This document shows, one piece after another, positions 1 through 6,983 of a stretch of DNA of 7,582 nucleotides (the stretch's first letter is position 1; each line of letters starts with the position of its first letter). A program made the position numbers and the translations under genes. The stretch lies in contig JAFAGX010000529.1 of NCBI GenBank assembly GCA_019237515.1, forward strand, positions 1-7,582, given 5' to 3'. Source of the DNA: Acidobacteriaceae bacterium. GTDB lineage: Bacteria > Acidobacteriota > Terriglobia > Terriglobales > SbA1. Below the pieces are notes generated by a model. The model searched no databases. It saw only the letters and a program-made list of their open reading frames with translations, and was not told where the DNA came from.

Positions 1-45
1 TAGACTTTATGCAGTTACTCACGTTCGCCGAGGCTATTCAAATGT

Positions 46-672
46 TCATTGATGCGATGATTTTGGATGTTCTTTTCCCGAAGCGGCAGCTTCTTCCTTC
101 ACGTAAGCTGCGCTGAGCGTGCCCTTCTGCTTAGCGATATCGATCAAGGTCGGATAGAACTGCACAAAGGTTGTATCGACGGCACCGTGCTGTTCGTGGC
201 AGGAGTAGCAGGCGGCCTCTTTCGGGACCATCTTGGCGGTATCTTTGTCTTCAAAACCGAAGAACGCCCATTTCCCGGGAAAGCGTGCTTCGTCCTTCAC
301 GTGAACTTCGCGCCCCATCAATTCCGTAGTTTGAAAGTGGCCGCTCTTGTTGATGGAAGCATTTGTGCCGGCCATGCGAACCTCGAGCACCAGCATGGTT
401 TTGTCAGGCCACGTGCCGGTTTGCAGAAATGATTTGTAAGCTTCGGGATTGACAAACACCGTATCGAACATCGAGTGACCCATGGCGTTTGCGTTCTGAA
501 AATAACTCATGTCGATGCCGGAACTCAGATAGATCCACTCGCGGTAATTTGAAGGAAAAACCAGTTGACCGTCCGCCGTATAGGTTGGGGTACTAGGGGA
601 CGCGCTGCTCGCATTCTGGGCAGATAAAGCAAGCGTTAGCAAGAGCACAAACAAGATCAGCCGTACACGCAT
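46..672 (-). CDS. Secreted cytochrome P460-family haem protein
   Basis: This 208-residue protein starts with a signal peptide (basic MRVR, a hydrophobic run to about residue 17, likely cleavage near the SSA at 22-24), so it should be exported to the periplasm. Residues about 36-182 resemble the cytochrome P460 domain: a YREWIYLSSG stretch at 43-52, an FDTVFVNPEAY stretch at 69-79, a WAFFGF stretch at 135-140, and the haem-binding C155-Y-S-C158-H159 followed by a VDTTFVQFYPTL stretch at 165-176. Family members are c-type haem proteins linked to hydroxylamine or nitric oxide oxidation and detoxification; the substrate here cannot be read from sequence. The tail after 185 is charged and probably flexible. 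The ATG at 672 lies 38 nt after the receptor stop codon and has only a weak purine-rich ribosome site, so it is probably co-transcribed with the receptor. The family call is firm; the reaction is not. Confidence 0.88.
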   Translation of the reverse strand: MRVRLILFVLLLTLALSAQNASSASPSTPTYTADGQLVFPSNYREWIYLSSGIDMSYFQNANAMGHSMFDTVFVNPEAYKSFLQTGTWPDKTMLVLEVRMAGTNASINKSGHFQTTELMGREVHVKDEARFPGKWAFFGFEDKDTAKMVPKEAACYSCHEQHGAVDTTFVQFYPTLIDIAKQKGTLSAAYVKEEAAASGKEHPKSSHQ

Positions 673-710
673 TTGTGTATCTTTTTCTGTGTTCTGTTAG
701 CCGGCAGTTC

Positions 711-3700
711 TTACCAGTTCACCTTCATCGCGAACTGGAACTGCCGAGGATCGTATGCCGCAGTAGCTTGGCCGGCAGCCGTGAATAACTGATTGACGGC
801 TGACACGTTGAATCGGTTAGCGATATTGAACATGTCGGCTATTAAATCCATGTTCACGCGCTCGCCGAAATAGAGTCGCCGGGCAATGCGAAGATCATTG
901 AAGACCGTCCATGGCTGCAGTCCACCATTTCGCCCGAAGTTGCCGTCCAGGGAAAGCAGTGTGGGCGTGCCGCCTGCAGCAAAGACCGCATAACAGGGTT
1001 CCTCGAAAAATCCACTAGGCGAGAACTTCGAGGCCACAGCCGAACCGCATGGAGTCGAAGGAGCTCCGGTCGGAACGATATTCGGACGACCCGTATCCGG
1101 AGAGAACTGAAAATTGTCCGCGTCGCCGGTGAGAATGTTGAACGGCCTTCCGGACGCCACATCCACAATGGGCGCGACCGTCCAATTGCTCAGCAGTTTG
1201 CTTCCGAAGCTACTGCCGCTTAACCTGCCGCTCTGGTAGACGCCGCTGAAAACGAAACGATGGCGTTGGTCAAATAGTGAATTCGAGCGCTCCAGACTCG
1301 GAAAGTAGCTGTCCTGTGGCGAGAGTGGTGCTTGCAGGTCTGTCGAGTCGTCGATCGCGTGGGAATATGTGTAGGATGCGAGGAACTCGTAATGGCTGCT
1401 GAACCGTTTTCGCAAGTTCGCGGAGAACCCGTTGTAATCGGAACTCCCATTAGAGAAGTTCGCCGCCATGTCACTGAACGGAACACAGCCCGTCAGGCCG
1501 GAAGCCGCCGGATTGCAAGCGGTGCTGAGCCCGTCAGCCCCTAAAAGTTGCCTCGCCAAGGCGACGCAGGGCGCTGCCGCTGTGGTTAAAACCGCTTCAG
1601 CAATCGCTGGATTCAGCCCCGAAGGCCGGAAGAAGTTTACAAGCGGCGCCGAAACCCATGGTCCAGCCGCCCCTGCACCACAGGGAGCACCACTGGATCC
1701 CACAGAAAGTGGATTATCCGTCGGCAACGCGGCTCCGGCCACAATTGCTGATTGCCAATTCTTGACCAGCAAATCGCCGCGCGCGGTGTTCGCGTTTATA
1801 GGACGGTTCAAGTGCCGGCCGCCGTTAAAATTGTAAGCGAGGCTCAACGCCAGGTCATGGCCGAAGTCATGCTCGACCGTGAAGTTTGCCTGCTGTGAGT
1901 AGGCGTACACGAAATTCTTGGCTTGCGGATAACCGAATGGCTGAAACGCTAACGGGAAGAACGTTGCTGGATTGAGGTAATTCTGGTTTACGAACAAGCC
2001 GGGATTATTCGGCGATGGTGTCGTGAATGGATCCGGATTAAACCGCGAGCCGCTCGCCTGATATCCGGGAATTGTCGGCAAGCAGTTTGCTGTGGTCAGA
2101 ATCCCCTGAAAGATGTTGGTTGCATTCAAACTACCGGGCCCAGGAGCCACCGTTGGTGAACAGGGCGTCCCGCCGGCAAACAATAATTGTCCGCTCTTGG
2201 AACCGTCAGACGCGTCGCCGAGGAAATAGAGTCCAAGGAGCGGGTGGTCATAGAAGAGTCCGTAAGCCGCCCGAACAACATTTTTCCCATCGCCCTTGGG
2301 ATCCCATGCCAAACCAATCCGTGGTTGAACGTTGTTGGTATCGGTTTGAATTCCTTTTTGCAGGCCGAGGCTGTTGTACGCTGCCGCCGCAAGAGGATCG
2401 GGAGCCGGAAGCTGTGGCGGGAATTCAACATCGTAGCGAACACCGTAATTCAGCGTGAGATTGGGGCGCACGCGCCACGAATCCTGCCAAAACACGCCCA
2501 GGGGTTTGTTGGAAAAGGTGTCATGAGGATTGCCGATTCCCTGCACTATGGTCTGAGGAACGCCTAATCCATACGCCTCCACCGCATTGAATCCGGGAAC
2601 AATCGCCTGCAGCGCCGGAGGCAGTGCTCCTAATACGTCGCTGTTACTCAAAGCTCCAAAGCTATATACACCGCCATAATTCACCGTGAACGTTGCCACT
2701 ACCGGAATGTAGTTGAAATCGACCCCAAACTTCGTATCGTGGCGGCCGATGCTCCAGGAGAAATTATCAGCGAACTGATACCGCTGTTCGGTTCGCTGGA
2801 TAAAGGAGTATGGTTCGCGGCCGAAATATCCGAATCCCGGAATGTTGACGGCGACATCAGAGCCGCCGGGAGCGCTGGAATAGTTGTAGAGCAAACCGCG
2901 CCGTGCGTATTGAAAGCGAAATTCGTTCACTTTGTTACTACCAATTGTCCAGGTGTCCTGCGCTTCACCGGCGGCATCGCGGTAAGTTTGTTCCGACGTG
3001 CGCGTAAAAGCGTTCTGGCCAAATGTCTGGTCCTCTCCGTTCACTTCAATTCCTGTGACGGTGCTTGGACTCACGTTTGCGCGCAGCATCAGCCGGTTTC
3101 TGTCGGTTACGTTGTGATCCAGACGCAGCGAGTAAAGGCTGGTTCCTTCAAACACCGGAAAATTTCCCACCTGAGAATTCAACGTCAGGAAAGCCGCAGG
3201 CAAACCGTTGCATAGCTTGTTATTGGGATTGCAGGAGCTCGCGAATTGAGCCAACGGACTGCTTCCATTCGACGGGATCGGTGGTCCAGTCGGGGTACCA
3301 GCCAACAGGCCAAAAGCAGCTGGATATTTGCCGTTCAAGGCAATGCCGGAGCTGGCCCCAGCAAGAAACGCGTATTCCTGCAGGAGAGCCGGCGGGATAC
3401 CGGGAGTGCTTAAGAACTGTGCCTGCTGTGGTGTGACCTGGATATTGAAAGTTCCCGGTGGCGCGAGCCCGGGCGCGAAGATATTGGTCGCATCGAAATT
3501 TTCCAGGCCCCAGTAGCCCAGTCCGCCTTGCCCGAGGGTCGCAAAGCCAGTTTCGTGCCGTCTTGTGATCTCGTAAGAAAAGAAGTAATAGGTTTTATCT
3601 TTCTTGATCGGTCCGCCAAAAGCTGCGCCAGCCTGCACTCGCGTGTAAGCGGGATTTGATACGGTGCTGAAGGGGTTCGTGGCTTGAAAATTCCGGTTCC

Positions 3701-4466
3701 TCAGATACCCAAACACGTCTCCATGAAATTGGTTTGACCCAGAACGAGTGATGATATTGACCACGCCTCCGGCTGCTCTTCCATATTCGGGAGCGTAACC
3801 GTTGGTAATGATCTGAAATTCCTGAACATCCTCCTGGGAAACCGTCGATCGAACTCCATTGGTTGAGTTGTCCGTTGCGTCGGCGCCGTCGACGTTCACC
3901 AGATTCGAGCGGGCGCGCTGCCCACTCATGTTTAAGCCCGATGTAGGCGCGGCTCCGATGTTAGGAGCGTTGTCGCGAACCACCTGCGAGTCGGTCAGCG
4001 TAAAATTGATGTAGTTGCGTCCGTTTATAGGCAGATCGTCGATGCTGCGCTGCTCTACGGTGTCGGTGGTCGAGCTGCGTGTGGTTTCTACCAGTTCTGC
4101 AGCAGAGTTGACGTTCACAATCTCTGTCGTCCCTGCAAGCGATAGGCTGATCGGCAGTTCAAGCACTTGGCCGACCGTGATGATCACGTTTTGGGCTTCG
4201 GTTTTCGCAAATCCTGATGCTTCCACGCTGACCTTGTAGGTGCCTGGAGGCAGGGCCAGGACCCGGTATTCTCCCTGACCGTTCCCACTGCCAACTCGTT
4301 CGAGTCCTTTGGCCGCATCCGTAGCAACAACCTTGGCGTTGGTTATCAACTTCGCGCTGGGATCTTTCACGGTGACGTGTAAATCTCCCGTTGCTATGCT
4401 CTGGCCCAAAGCGAACGGCGCAAGCAGCGAAGCGAGCACCAGGCAGATCAGCTTGGATGTTTTCAT
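711..4466 (-). CDS. Oar-like TonB-dependent outer-membrane receptor with carboxypeptidase-regulatory-like domain
   Basis: This 1251-residue protein has a signal peptide at 1-21 (MKTSKLICLVLASLLAPFALG). A carboxypeptidase-regulatory-like beta-sandwich follows at about 28-110, with the typical EYRVLALPPGTYKVSVEASGF block at 66-86. The plug domain spans about 125-245 and includes DLPINGRNY (144-152), a VDGADATDN stretch (192-200) and EYGRAAGGVVNIITRSG (227-243). The rest should be a large beta barrel with long extracellular loops, ending in FAMKVNW; the C-terminal aromatic residue fits the outer-membrane assembly signal. These receptors use TonB energy to import bulky ligands, or in Oar proteins may bind or export proteins; the ligand is unknown. 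All ten cysteines of the mature chain lie in the barrel region, grouped in close pairs. The ATG at 4466 is preceded by GGGGG six nt upstream. No frameshift or truncation was seen. The reading frame also holds many shadow ORFs on both strands. Confidence 0.95.
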   Translation of the reverse strand: MKTSKLICLVLASLLAPFALGQSIATGDLHVTVKDPSAKLITNAKVVATDAAKGLERVGSGNGQGEYRVLALPPGTYKVSVEASGFAKTEAQNVIITVGQVLELPISLSLAGTTEIVNVNSAAELVETTRSSTTDTVEQRSIDDLPINGRNYINFTLTDSQVVRDNAPNIGAAPTSGLNMSGQRARSNLVNVDGADATDNSTNGVRSTVSQEDVQEFQIITNGYAPEYGRAAGGVVNIITRSGSNQFHGDVFGYLRNRNFQATNPFSTVSNPAYTRVQAGAAFGGPIKKDKTYYFFSYEITRRHETGFATLGQGGLGYWGLENFDATNIFAPGLAPPGTFNIQVTPQQAQFLSTPGIPPALLQEYAFLAGASSGIALNGKYPAAFGLLAGTPTGPPIPSNGSSPLAQFASSCNPNNKLCNGLPAAFLTLNSQVGNFPVFEGTSLYSLRLDHNVTDRNRLMLRANVSPSTVTGIEVNGEDQTFGQNAFTRTSEQTYRDAAGEAQDTWTIGSNKVNEFRFQYARRGLLYNYSSAPGGSDVAVNIPGFGYFGREPYSFIQRTEQRYQFADNFSWSIGRHDTKFGVDFNYIPVVATFTVNYGGVYSFGALSNSDVLGALPPALQAIVPGFNAVEAYGLGVPQTIVQGIGNPHDTFSNKPLGVFWQDSWRVRPNLTLNYGVRYDVEFPPQLPAPDPLAAAAYNSLGLQKGIQTDTNNVQPRIGLAWDPKGDGKNVVRAAYGLFYDHPLLGLYFLGDASDGSKSGQLLFAGGTPCSPTVAPGPGSLNATNIFQGILTTANCLPTIPGYQASGSRFNPDPFTTPSPNNPGLFVNQNYLNPATFFPLAFQPFGYPQAKNFVYAYSQQANFTVEHDFGHDLALSLAYNFNGGRHLNRPINANTARGDLLVKNWQSAIVAGAALPTDNPLSVGSSGAPCGAGAAGPWVSAPLVNFFRPSGLNPAIAEAVLTTAAAPCVALARQLLGADGLSTACNPAASGLTGCVPFSDMAANFSNGSSDYNGFSANLRKRFSSHYEFLASYTYSHAIDDSTDLQAPLSPQDSYFPSLERSNSLFDQRHRFVFSGVYQSGRLSGSSFGSKLLSNWTVAPIVDVASGRPFNILTGDADNFQFSPDTGRPNIVPTGAPSTPCGSAVASKFSPSGFFEEPCYAVFAAGGTPTLLSLDGNFGRNGGLQPWTVFNDLRIARRLYFGERVNMDLIADMFNIANRFNVSAVNQLFTAAGQATAAYDPRQFQFAMKVNW

Positions 4467-4478
4467 GATGTTCCCCCA

Positions 4479-4489
4479 GGGAGGCTCCC
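4479..4489. repeat. Short inverted repeat in the receptor leader
   Basis: GGGAG and CTCCC flank a single central base 13 nt upstream of the receptor ATG, next to its G-rich ribosome site. Folding with other nearby C-rich bases could mask the ribosome site, but the one-base centre argues against a simple hairpin. No function is claimed. Confidence 0.25.
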
Positions 4490-4577
4490 ATTTTCCGAAT
4501 CAAGAGGACGGCCGCCAGTAGATCCTCGTCGGCAGGCCTCAACGCGAGACGCTTTTACTGAAGTCACTGAACGGCTG

Positions 4578-4607
4578 GTTGTACCGCAGTAGATACAGCG
4601 AAATCAA
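4578..4607 (-). promoter_or_regulatory. Possible sigma-70-type promoter for the receptor-P460 pair
   Basis: On the minus strand TTGATT (4602-4607) and TACAAC (4578-4583) are separated by 18 nt. Each matches the consensus at four of six positions. It would give a leader of roughly 100 nt before the receptor ATG at 4466. The 188-nt gap between the peptidase stop and the receptor start is the largest non-coding stretch in the window, so a promoter here is expected. The match is weak and could be chance. Confidence 0.3.
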
Positions 4608-4629
4608 GCTAAATAACTGGGGAGAACAG

Positions 4630-4640
4630 GCTTAGTAAGC
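4630..4640. repeat. 11-bp palindrome between peptidase and receptor genes
   Basis: GCTTACTAAGC (minus strand) is a perfect inverted repeat with a one-base centre. It lies 15 nt after the peptidase stop codon and about 25 nt upstream of the candidate -35 element. The centre is too short for a stable hairpin, so a protein-binding site is a more plausible reading than a terminator. Chance occurrence is possible. Confidence 0.25.
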
Positions 4641-4654
4641 GGAATTAGCAGATT

Positions 4655-5566
4655 CTACCGAGCGATCCCGGAGCTTTCTTCGTGGGGGGTCTTAAATCCC
4701 CATGCCATCCGCGGGGTGTTGTGGGCAATGCCGAAGCGTCCTCGCGAATCGAGTAAGATGATGCCGCCGTGCCCGCCCACGCGAGCCTGCAAGTAGTTGA
4801 TTGCCTCGGCCGCAACCCATTCCGGTAAATTGCCCGCGGCAACCCGGTCCGCCGCCCACTTGGCGAGCACCAGCTTCATGATCGGTTCACCCCATCCGGT
4901 TGTAGATGCCGCGGCGGATTTATTATCCGCATAGCAGCCGCAGCCAATCAGAGATGAATCGCCCAACCGTCCCGGCGCCTTATTGAGCGTCCCGCCGGTA
5001 GAAGTCGCCGCGGCAATGTTTCCATCGCGATCGAGCGCAACGGCGCCCACGGTATCGTGGGAGATGGCGGGAGCGAAAAGATTTGGTTTCTCCTCAGCCG
5101 CGCGCGCCTGAAATTCGTGCAATCTCGCAACTTCTCGCGGGATGATCAGGTCTTCGTTCTTACATAGCGGGATTCCATGTTGTGCCGCGAACTTCTCCGC
5201 TCCTTCGGCAACGAAATAAACGTGTGGACTTTCACTCAGGATTTTGCGTGCGGCCCGTACAGGATTTCGCAGATGCTCGACGCAGCCCACGCCTCCGGCG
5301 CGAAGGGTCGCACCGTCCATGATCAGGGCATCAAGTTGAACCTTGCCATCTCGGTTCAGGAAACTGCCGCGGCCGGCGTCGAACGTCTCGTCGTCTTCCA
5401 TCACGACTACAGCCTCTTCAGCGGCATCAAGCGCCGAACCAGATTTGCTCAATGCACGCCAGCCCGCGGCGACAGCAGTGCGAACGCCGTGTAGATGGGC
5501 TTCCACCATGTCGTCAGGAATTGCCCATGCGCCACCGTGGACCAGAAGGACCGGATCAGATGACAA
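4655..5566 (-). CDS. iaaA: Isoaspartyl peptidase/L-asparaginase (Ntn hydrolase, plant type)
   Basis: With the TTG start at 5566 the protein has 303 residues, close to the usual length. It should be a cytoplasmic precursor that cuts itself into alpha and beta subunits and hydrolyses isoaspartyl dipeptides and asparagine. The N terminus then reads MSSDPVLLVHGGAW, matching the family's first strand. The autocleavage motif HDTVGAV gives nucleophile T172. By spacing to the Escherichia coli enzyme (T179, T197, R207, D210, T230, G231), the partners T190, R200, D203, T223 and G224 are all present, in the TSTGG, GRLGDS and TTGWGE blocks. An in-frame GTG at 5683 would add 39 residues, but that extension reads through a GC hairpin and overlaps the upstream small ORF, so I reject it. 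The gene follows the small ORF after 79 nt and may be read from the upstream operon or its own promoter. Confidence 0.93.
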   Translation of the reverse strand: MSSDPVLLVHGGAWAIPDDMVEAHLHGVRTAVAAGWRALSKSGSALDAAEEAVVVMEDDETFDAGRGSFLNRDGKVQLDALIMDGATLRAGGVGCVEHLRNPVRAARKILSESPHVYFVAEGAEKFAAQHGIPLCKNEDLIIPREVARLHEFQARAAEEKPNLFAPAISHDTVGAVALDRDGNIAAATSTGGTLNKAPGRLGDSSLIGCGCYADNKSAAASTTGWGEPIMKLVLAKWAADRVAAGNLPEWVAAEAINYLQARVGGHGGIILLDSRGRFGIAHNTPRMAWGFKTPHEESSGIAR

Positions 5567-5578
5567 GCTTTTCGCCTC
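5564..5578 (-). promoter_or_regulatory. Ribosome binding site and TTG start of the isoaspartyl peptidase
   Basis: GAGG (5575-5578, minus strand) lies 8 nt before the TTG at 5564-5566. This spacing is good, and the resulting N terminus begins just before the conserved LLVHGG strand. The upstream in-frame GTG at 5683 lies inside the coding region of the small ORF. These facts decide the start. Confidence 0.65.
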
Positions 5579-5613
5579 GACGAACGCATAGCATAGCAGG
5601 TCGGGTAGTGTGG

Positions 5614-5633
5614 CGCGGGCGCCCTCGCCCGCG
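5614..5633. repeat. GC-only perfect hairpin, possible dispersed intergenic repeat
   Basis: CGCGGGCG and CGCCCGCG form a perfect 8-bp stem around a four-base loop (AGGG on the minus strand). It starts 12 nt after the small ORF's stop codon and ends 47 nt before the peptidase TTG. No T-run follows in either direction, so it is not a classical intrinsic terminator. The GC-rich core followed by CCACAC looks to me like a short element scattered between genes in acidobacterial and related genomes; that is recollection and could not be tested here. It may protect or process the mRNA between the two genes. Confidence 0.5.
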
Positions 5634-5645
5634 AAGTTGCGATTA

Positions 5646-5816
5646 CTAATTTTCGTCGGGTTCTGGCAATTCGGCGGCGCCACTAATTTGGGGCGACTTA
5701 GGCTTCAAAGCGGCGGGAACTGAGTTGTCAGGATCATCGTCTCTCCCTCGGTCTCGCTCCCATTCCTCGATGACCTGTTCGAGTTGTCTTAATTCACGCT
5801 CAATGTCGTGTTTCAT
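5646..5816 (-). CDS. Small coiled-coil protein of unknown function (56 residues)
   Basis: An ATG at 5816 opens a 57-codon frame ending in TAG at 5646. The first 23 residues are highly charged (MKHDIERELRQLEQVIEEWE at the start). They place I5, L9, L12, I16 and W19 at 4-3-4-3 spacing, a perfect heptad pattern for a coiled coil. The rest is rich in Asp, Pro, Glu and Ser (DDDPDNS at 26-32, then many prolines) and is probably disordered. It has no signal peptide, membrane segment or cysteine, so it should be cytoplasmic. The start lies 11 nt after the stop of the phosphatidyltransferase gene, which favours translational coupling; no strong ribosome site is visible. I do not recognise the family. 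The heptad pattern and tight position support a real gene, but codon evidence is limited at this length. Confidence 0.6.
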   Translation of the reverse strand: MKHDIERELRQLEQVIEEWERDRGRDDDPDNSVPAALKPKSPQISGAAELPEPDEN

Positions 5817-5827
5817 ACGCGCAGATA

Positions 5828-6469
5828 TTATGCCGCCTGCCCTGTCGTTGTTGCCCGATCCACCAGCTCAGTCCGGGTCCAGGTGTAGCGGACACGATGG
5901 ATGACCGTAATCGTCGACAGTACAGCGATGATCCACAATACCGGCGCCATGCGGTTAAACAGGGCGCCGATGATCACCAGCACCAGGCGCTCTGGACGCT
6001 CAAGAAATCCTACACGGCAAGAACCGATCAAAGATTCCGCACGGGCCCGCGTATAGCTGACCATGATGGCGCTGACCATCACAAATGCAGTCAGAACCAC
6101 GTACGCGAAGCGCTCACCGCGAGCATAGAAAACCAGCAATCCAAAAAACTGCGAGGCATCGCTGTAGCGGTCGATAACGGAATCGAAAAATCCTCCGAAT
6201 CGAGTTACCTGGTTGGTGGCTCTGGCCACACGGCCATCCACCAGATCGAAGAATCCCGACCCGATGATTACCAGACCGGCGTAACGAAACAGGCGAGCTT
6301 GGTTATCAGCATTGGCGTAACCGAACAAAATCGCGGCGATCGTGTTCACGACTAAGCCCAGGAATGTGAGCACATTTGGATTGATTCGTGCCAGGGCAAG
6401 CCAGCGAACGATAGCATCCAGCAAGACTCCACAAGCCCTTCCGAATGCGCTTGTCCAGGTAGTTGCCAT
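5828..6469 (-). CDS. CDP-alcohol phosphatidyltransferase, phosphatidylinositol-phosphate-synthase-like
   Basis: From the ATG at 6469 this is a 213-residue integral membrane protein with about six hydrophobic segments. It carries the complete family signature D-x2-D-G-x2-A-R-x8-G-x3-D-x3-D as DLVDGRVARATNQVTRFGGF followed by FDSVID. In this numbering the metal-binding aspartates are D75, D78, D96 and D100. Such enzymes displace CMP from a CDP-linked lipid with an alcohol. The later blocks SYTRARAES (138-146) and GFLERPER (154-161) are shared with phosphatidylinositol-phosphate and archaetidylinositol-phosphate synthases more than with phosphatidylglycerophosphate synthase, so an inositol phosphate acceptor is a reasonable inference, not proven. 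The ATG overlaps the greA stop as TGATG, with AGGGG four nt upstream inside greA, which indicates translational coupling. An alternative TTG one codon earlier (6472) is less likely. The catalytic class is certain; the acceptor is uncertain. Confidence 0.9.
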   Translation of the reverse strand: MATTWTSAFGRACGVLLDAIVRWLALARINPNVLTFLGLVVNTIAAILFGYANADNQARLFRYAGLVIIGSGFFDLVDGRVARATNQVTRFGGFFDSVIDRYSDASQFFGLLVFYARGERFAYVVLTAFVMVSAIMVSYTRARAESLIGSCRVGFLERPERLVLVIIGALFNRMAPVLWIIAVLSTITVIHRVRYTWTRTELVDRATTTGQAA

Positions 6470-6945
6470 CAAGCCCCTGCTTCGTCGTGGATGGTAGTCA
6501 GGGTTAAGACCTCAAGCTCGCGCTTGCCGTTCGGAGTAACCACTGTCGCGCTATCTCCAACTTTCTTGTTCAGTAGTGCTCGGCCAATAGGAGAAGTCGT
6601 GGAAATCTTTCCTGCGGCAACATCGGATTCCTCGCTGGTCACCAGCTTGTATTCGACTTCCTCATTCTTGGCGTTATCGTAAACCTTCACCGTTGAGCCC
6701 AGGCCGACTTTGTCCCGAGGGATGTTATTCATGTTGATCAGCGAAAGGTCCGCCAATCGGCGTCCAAGCTGACGCAGGCGTGCTTTGACGAATTCCTGGC
6801 GCTGCTTCGCCATATGGTACTCGGCATTTTCGCTCAGATCGCCCAGCGCGATGGCGCGTTTGAGTTCCTTTGGGAGTTCGTGGCTCAGTTCGTGTTCCAG
6901 GGTGTTGATCTCATCCTGTAACTTTTTCTTGATGTGTTCAGTCAT
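6469..6945 (-). CDS. greA: Transcription elongation factor GreA
   Basis: From the ATG at 6945 the protein has 158 residues, the normal GreA length. GreA enters the secondary channel of RNA polymerase and stimulates cleavage of the RNA 3' end in backtracked complexes. The N-terminal antiparallel coiled coil (about 1-72) carries the acidic tip in GDLSENAEYH, with D36 and E39 matching the D41 and E44 of the Escherichia coli protein that help hold the catalytic metal. The C-terminal FKBP-like domain (about 78-156) has the typical GKISTTSPIGRALLNKKVGD block. A GTG further upstream at 7020 would add 25 basic residues not found in the family, so the ATG is preferred. Only a weak GGA precedes it. The stop codon overlaps the start of the phosphatidyltransferase gene, and carD lies 86 nt upstream. 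Confidence 0.96.
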   Translation of the reverse strand: MTEHIKKKLQDEINTLEHELSHELPKELKRAIALGDLSENAEYHMAKQRQEFVKARLRQLGRRLADLSLINMNNIPRDKVGLGSTVKVYDNAKNEEVEYKLVTSEESDVAAGKISTTSPIGRALLNKKVGDSATVVTPNGKRELEVLTLTTIHDEAGA

Positions 6946-6955
6946 GCTTTTCCGG

Positions 6956-6983
6956 ATTATAAACCTTGCGATCCAAGAGCGAA
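6956..6983 (-). promoter_or_regulatory. Possible greA promoter with consensus -10 box
   Basis: A perfect TATAAT (6956-6961, minus strand) lies 10 nt before the greA ATG. A poor -35 match, TTCGCT (6978-6983), sits 16 nt further upstream. If used, transcription would start only a few bases before the ATG, giving a nearly leaderless mRNA. The short gap and co-direction mean greA could equally be read through from carD. AT-rich sequence near a start codon can look like a -10 box by chance. Confidence 0.35.

Noticed and set aside
1..45. Possible further feature after the P460 gene
   Set aside because: Only 45 nt are present, with no clear hairpin, start codon context or repeat.
1468..1836. 122-codon plus-strand ORF inside the receptor gene
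   Set aside because: It is antisense to a well-supported coding region, has no recognisable domain, and is explained by the GC-skewed codons of the receptor.
2739..3215. 158-codon plus-strand ORF inside the receptor gene
   Set aside because: It is a shadow of the receptor frame with no family features and no plausible ribosome site context.
4159..4542. 127-codon minus-strand ORF overlapping the receptor start
   Set aside because: It is out of frame with the receptor signal peptide and regulatory domain, and its composition is that of a shifted frame.
5614..5633. Hairpin as an intrinsic terminator of the carD-greA operon
   Set aside because: The stem is strong but no T-run follows in either direction, so a rho-independent terminator is not supported.
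5567..5683. 39-residue N-terminal extension of the peptidase from a GTG start
   Set aside because: It overlaps the small ORF, reads through a GC hairpin, lacks family similarity, and a better TTG start with a ribosome site exists downstream.
5897..6355. 152-codon plus-strand ORF opposite the phosphatidyltransferase
   Set aside because: It is the antisense shadow of a gene with an intact catalytic signature; the translation is low-complexity and charged with no domain.
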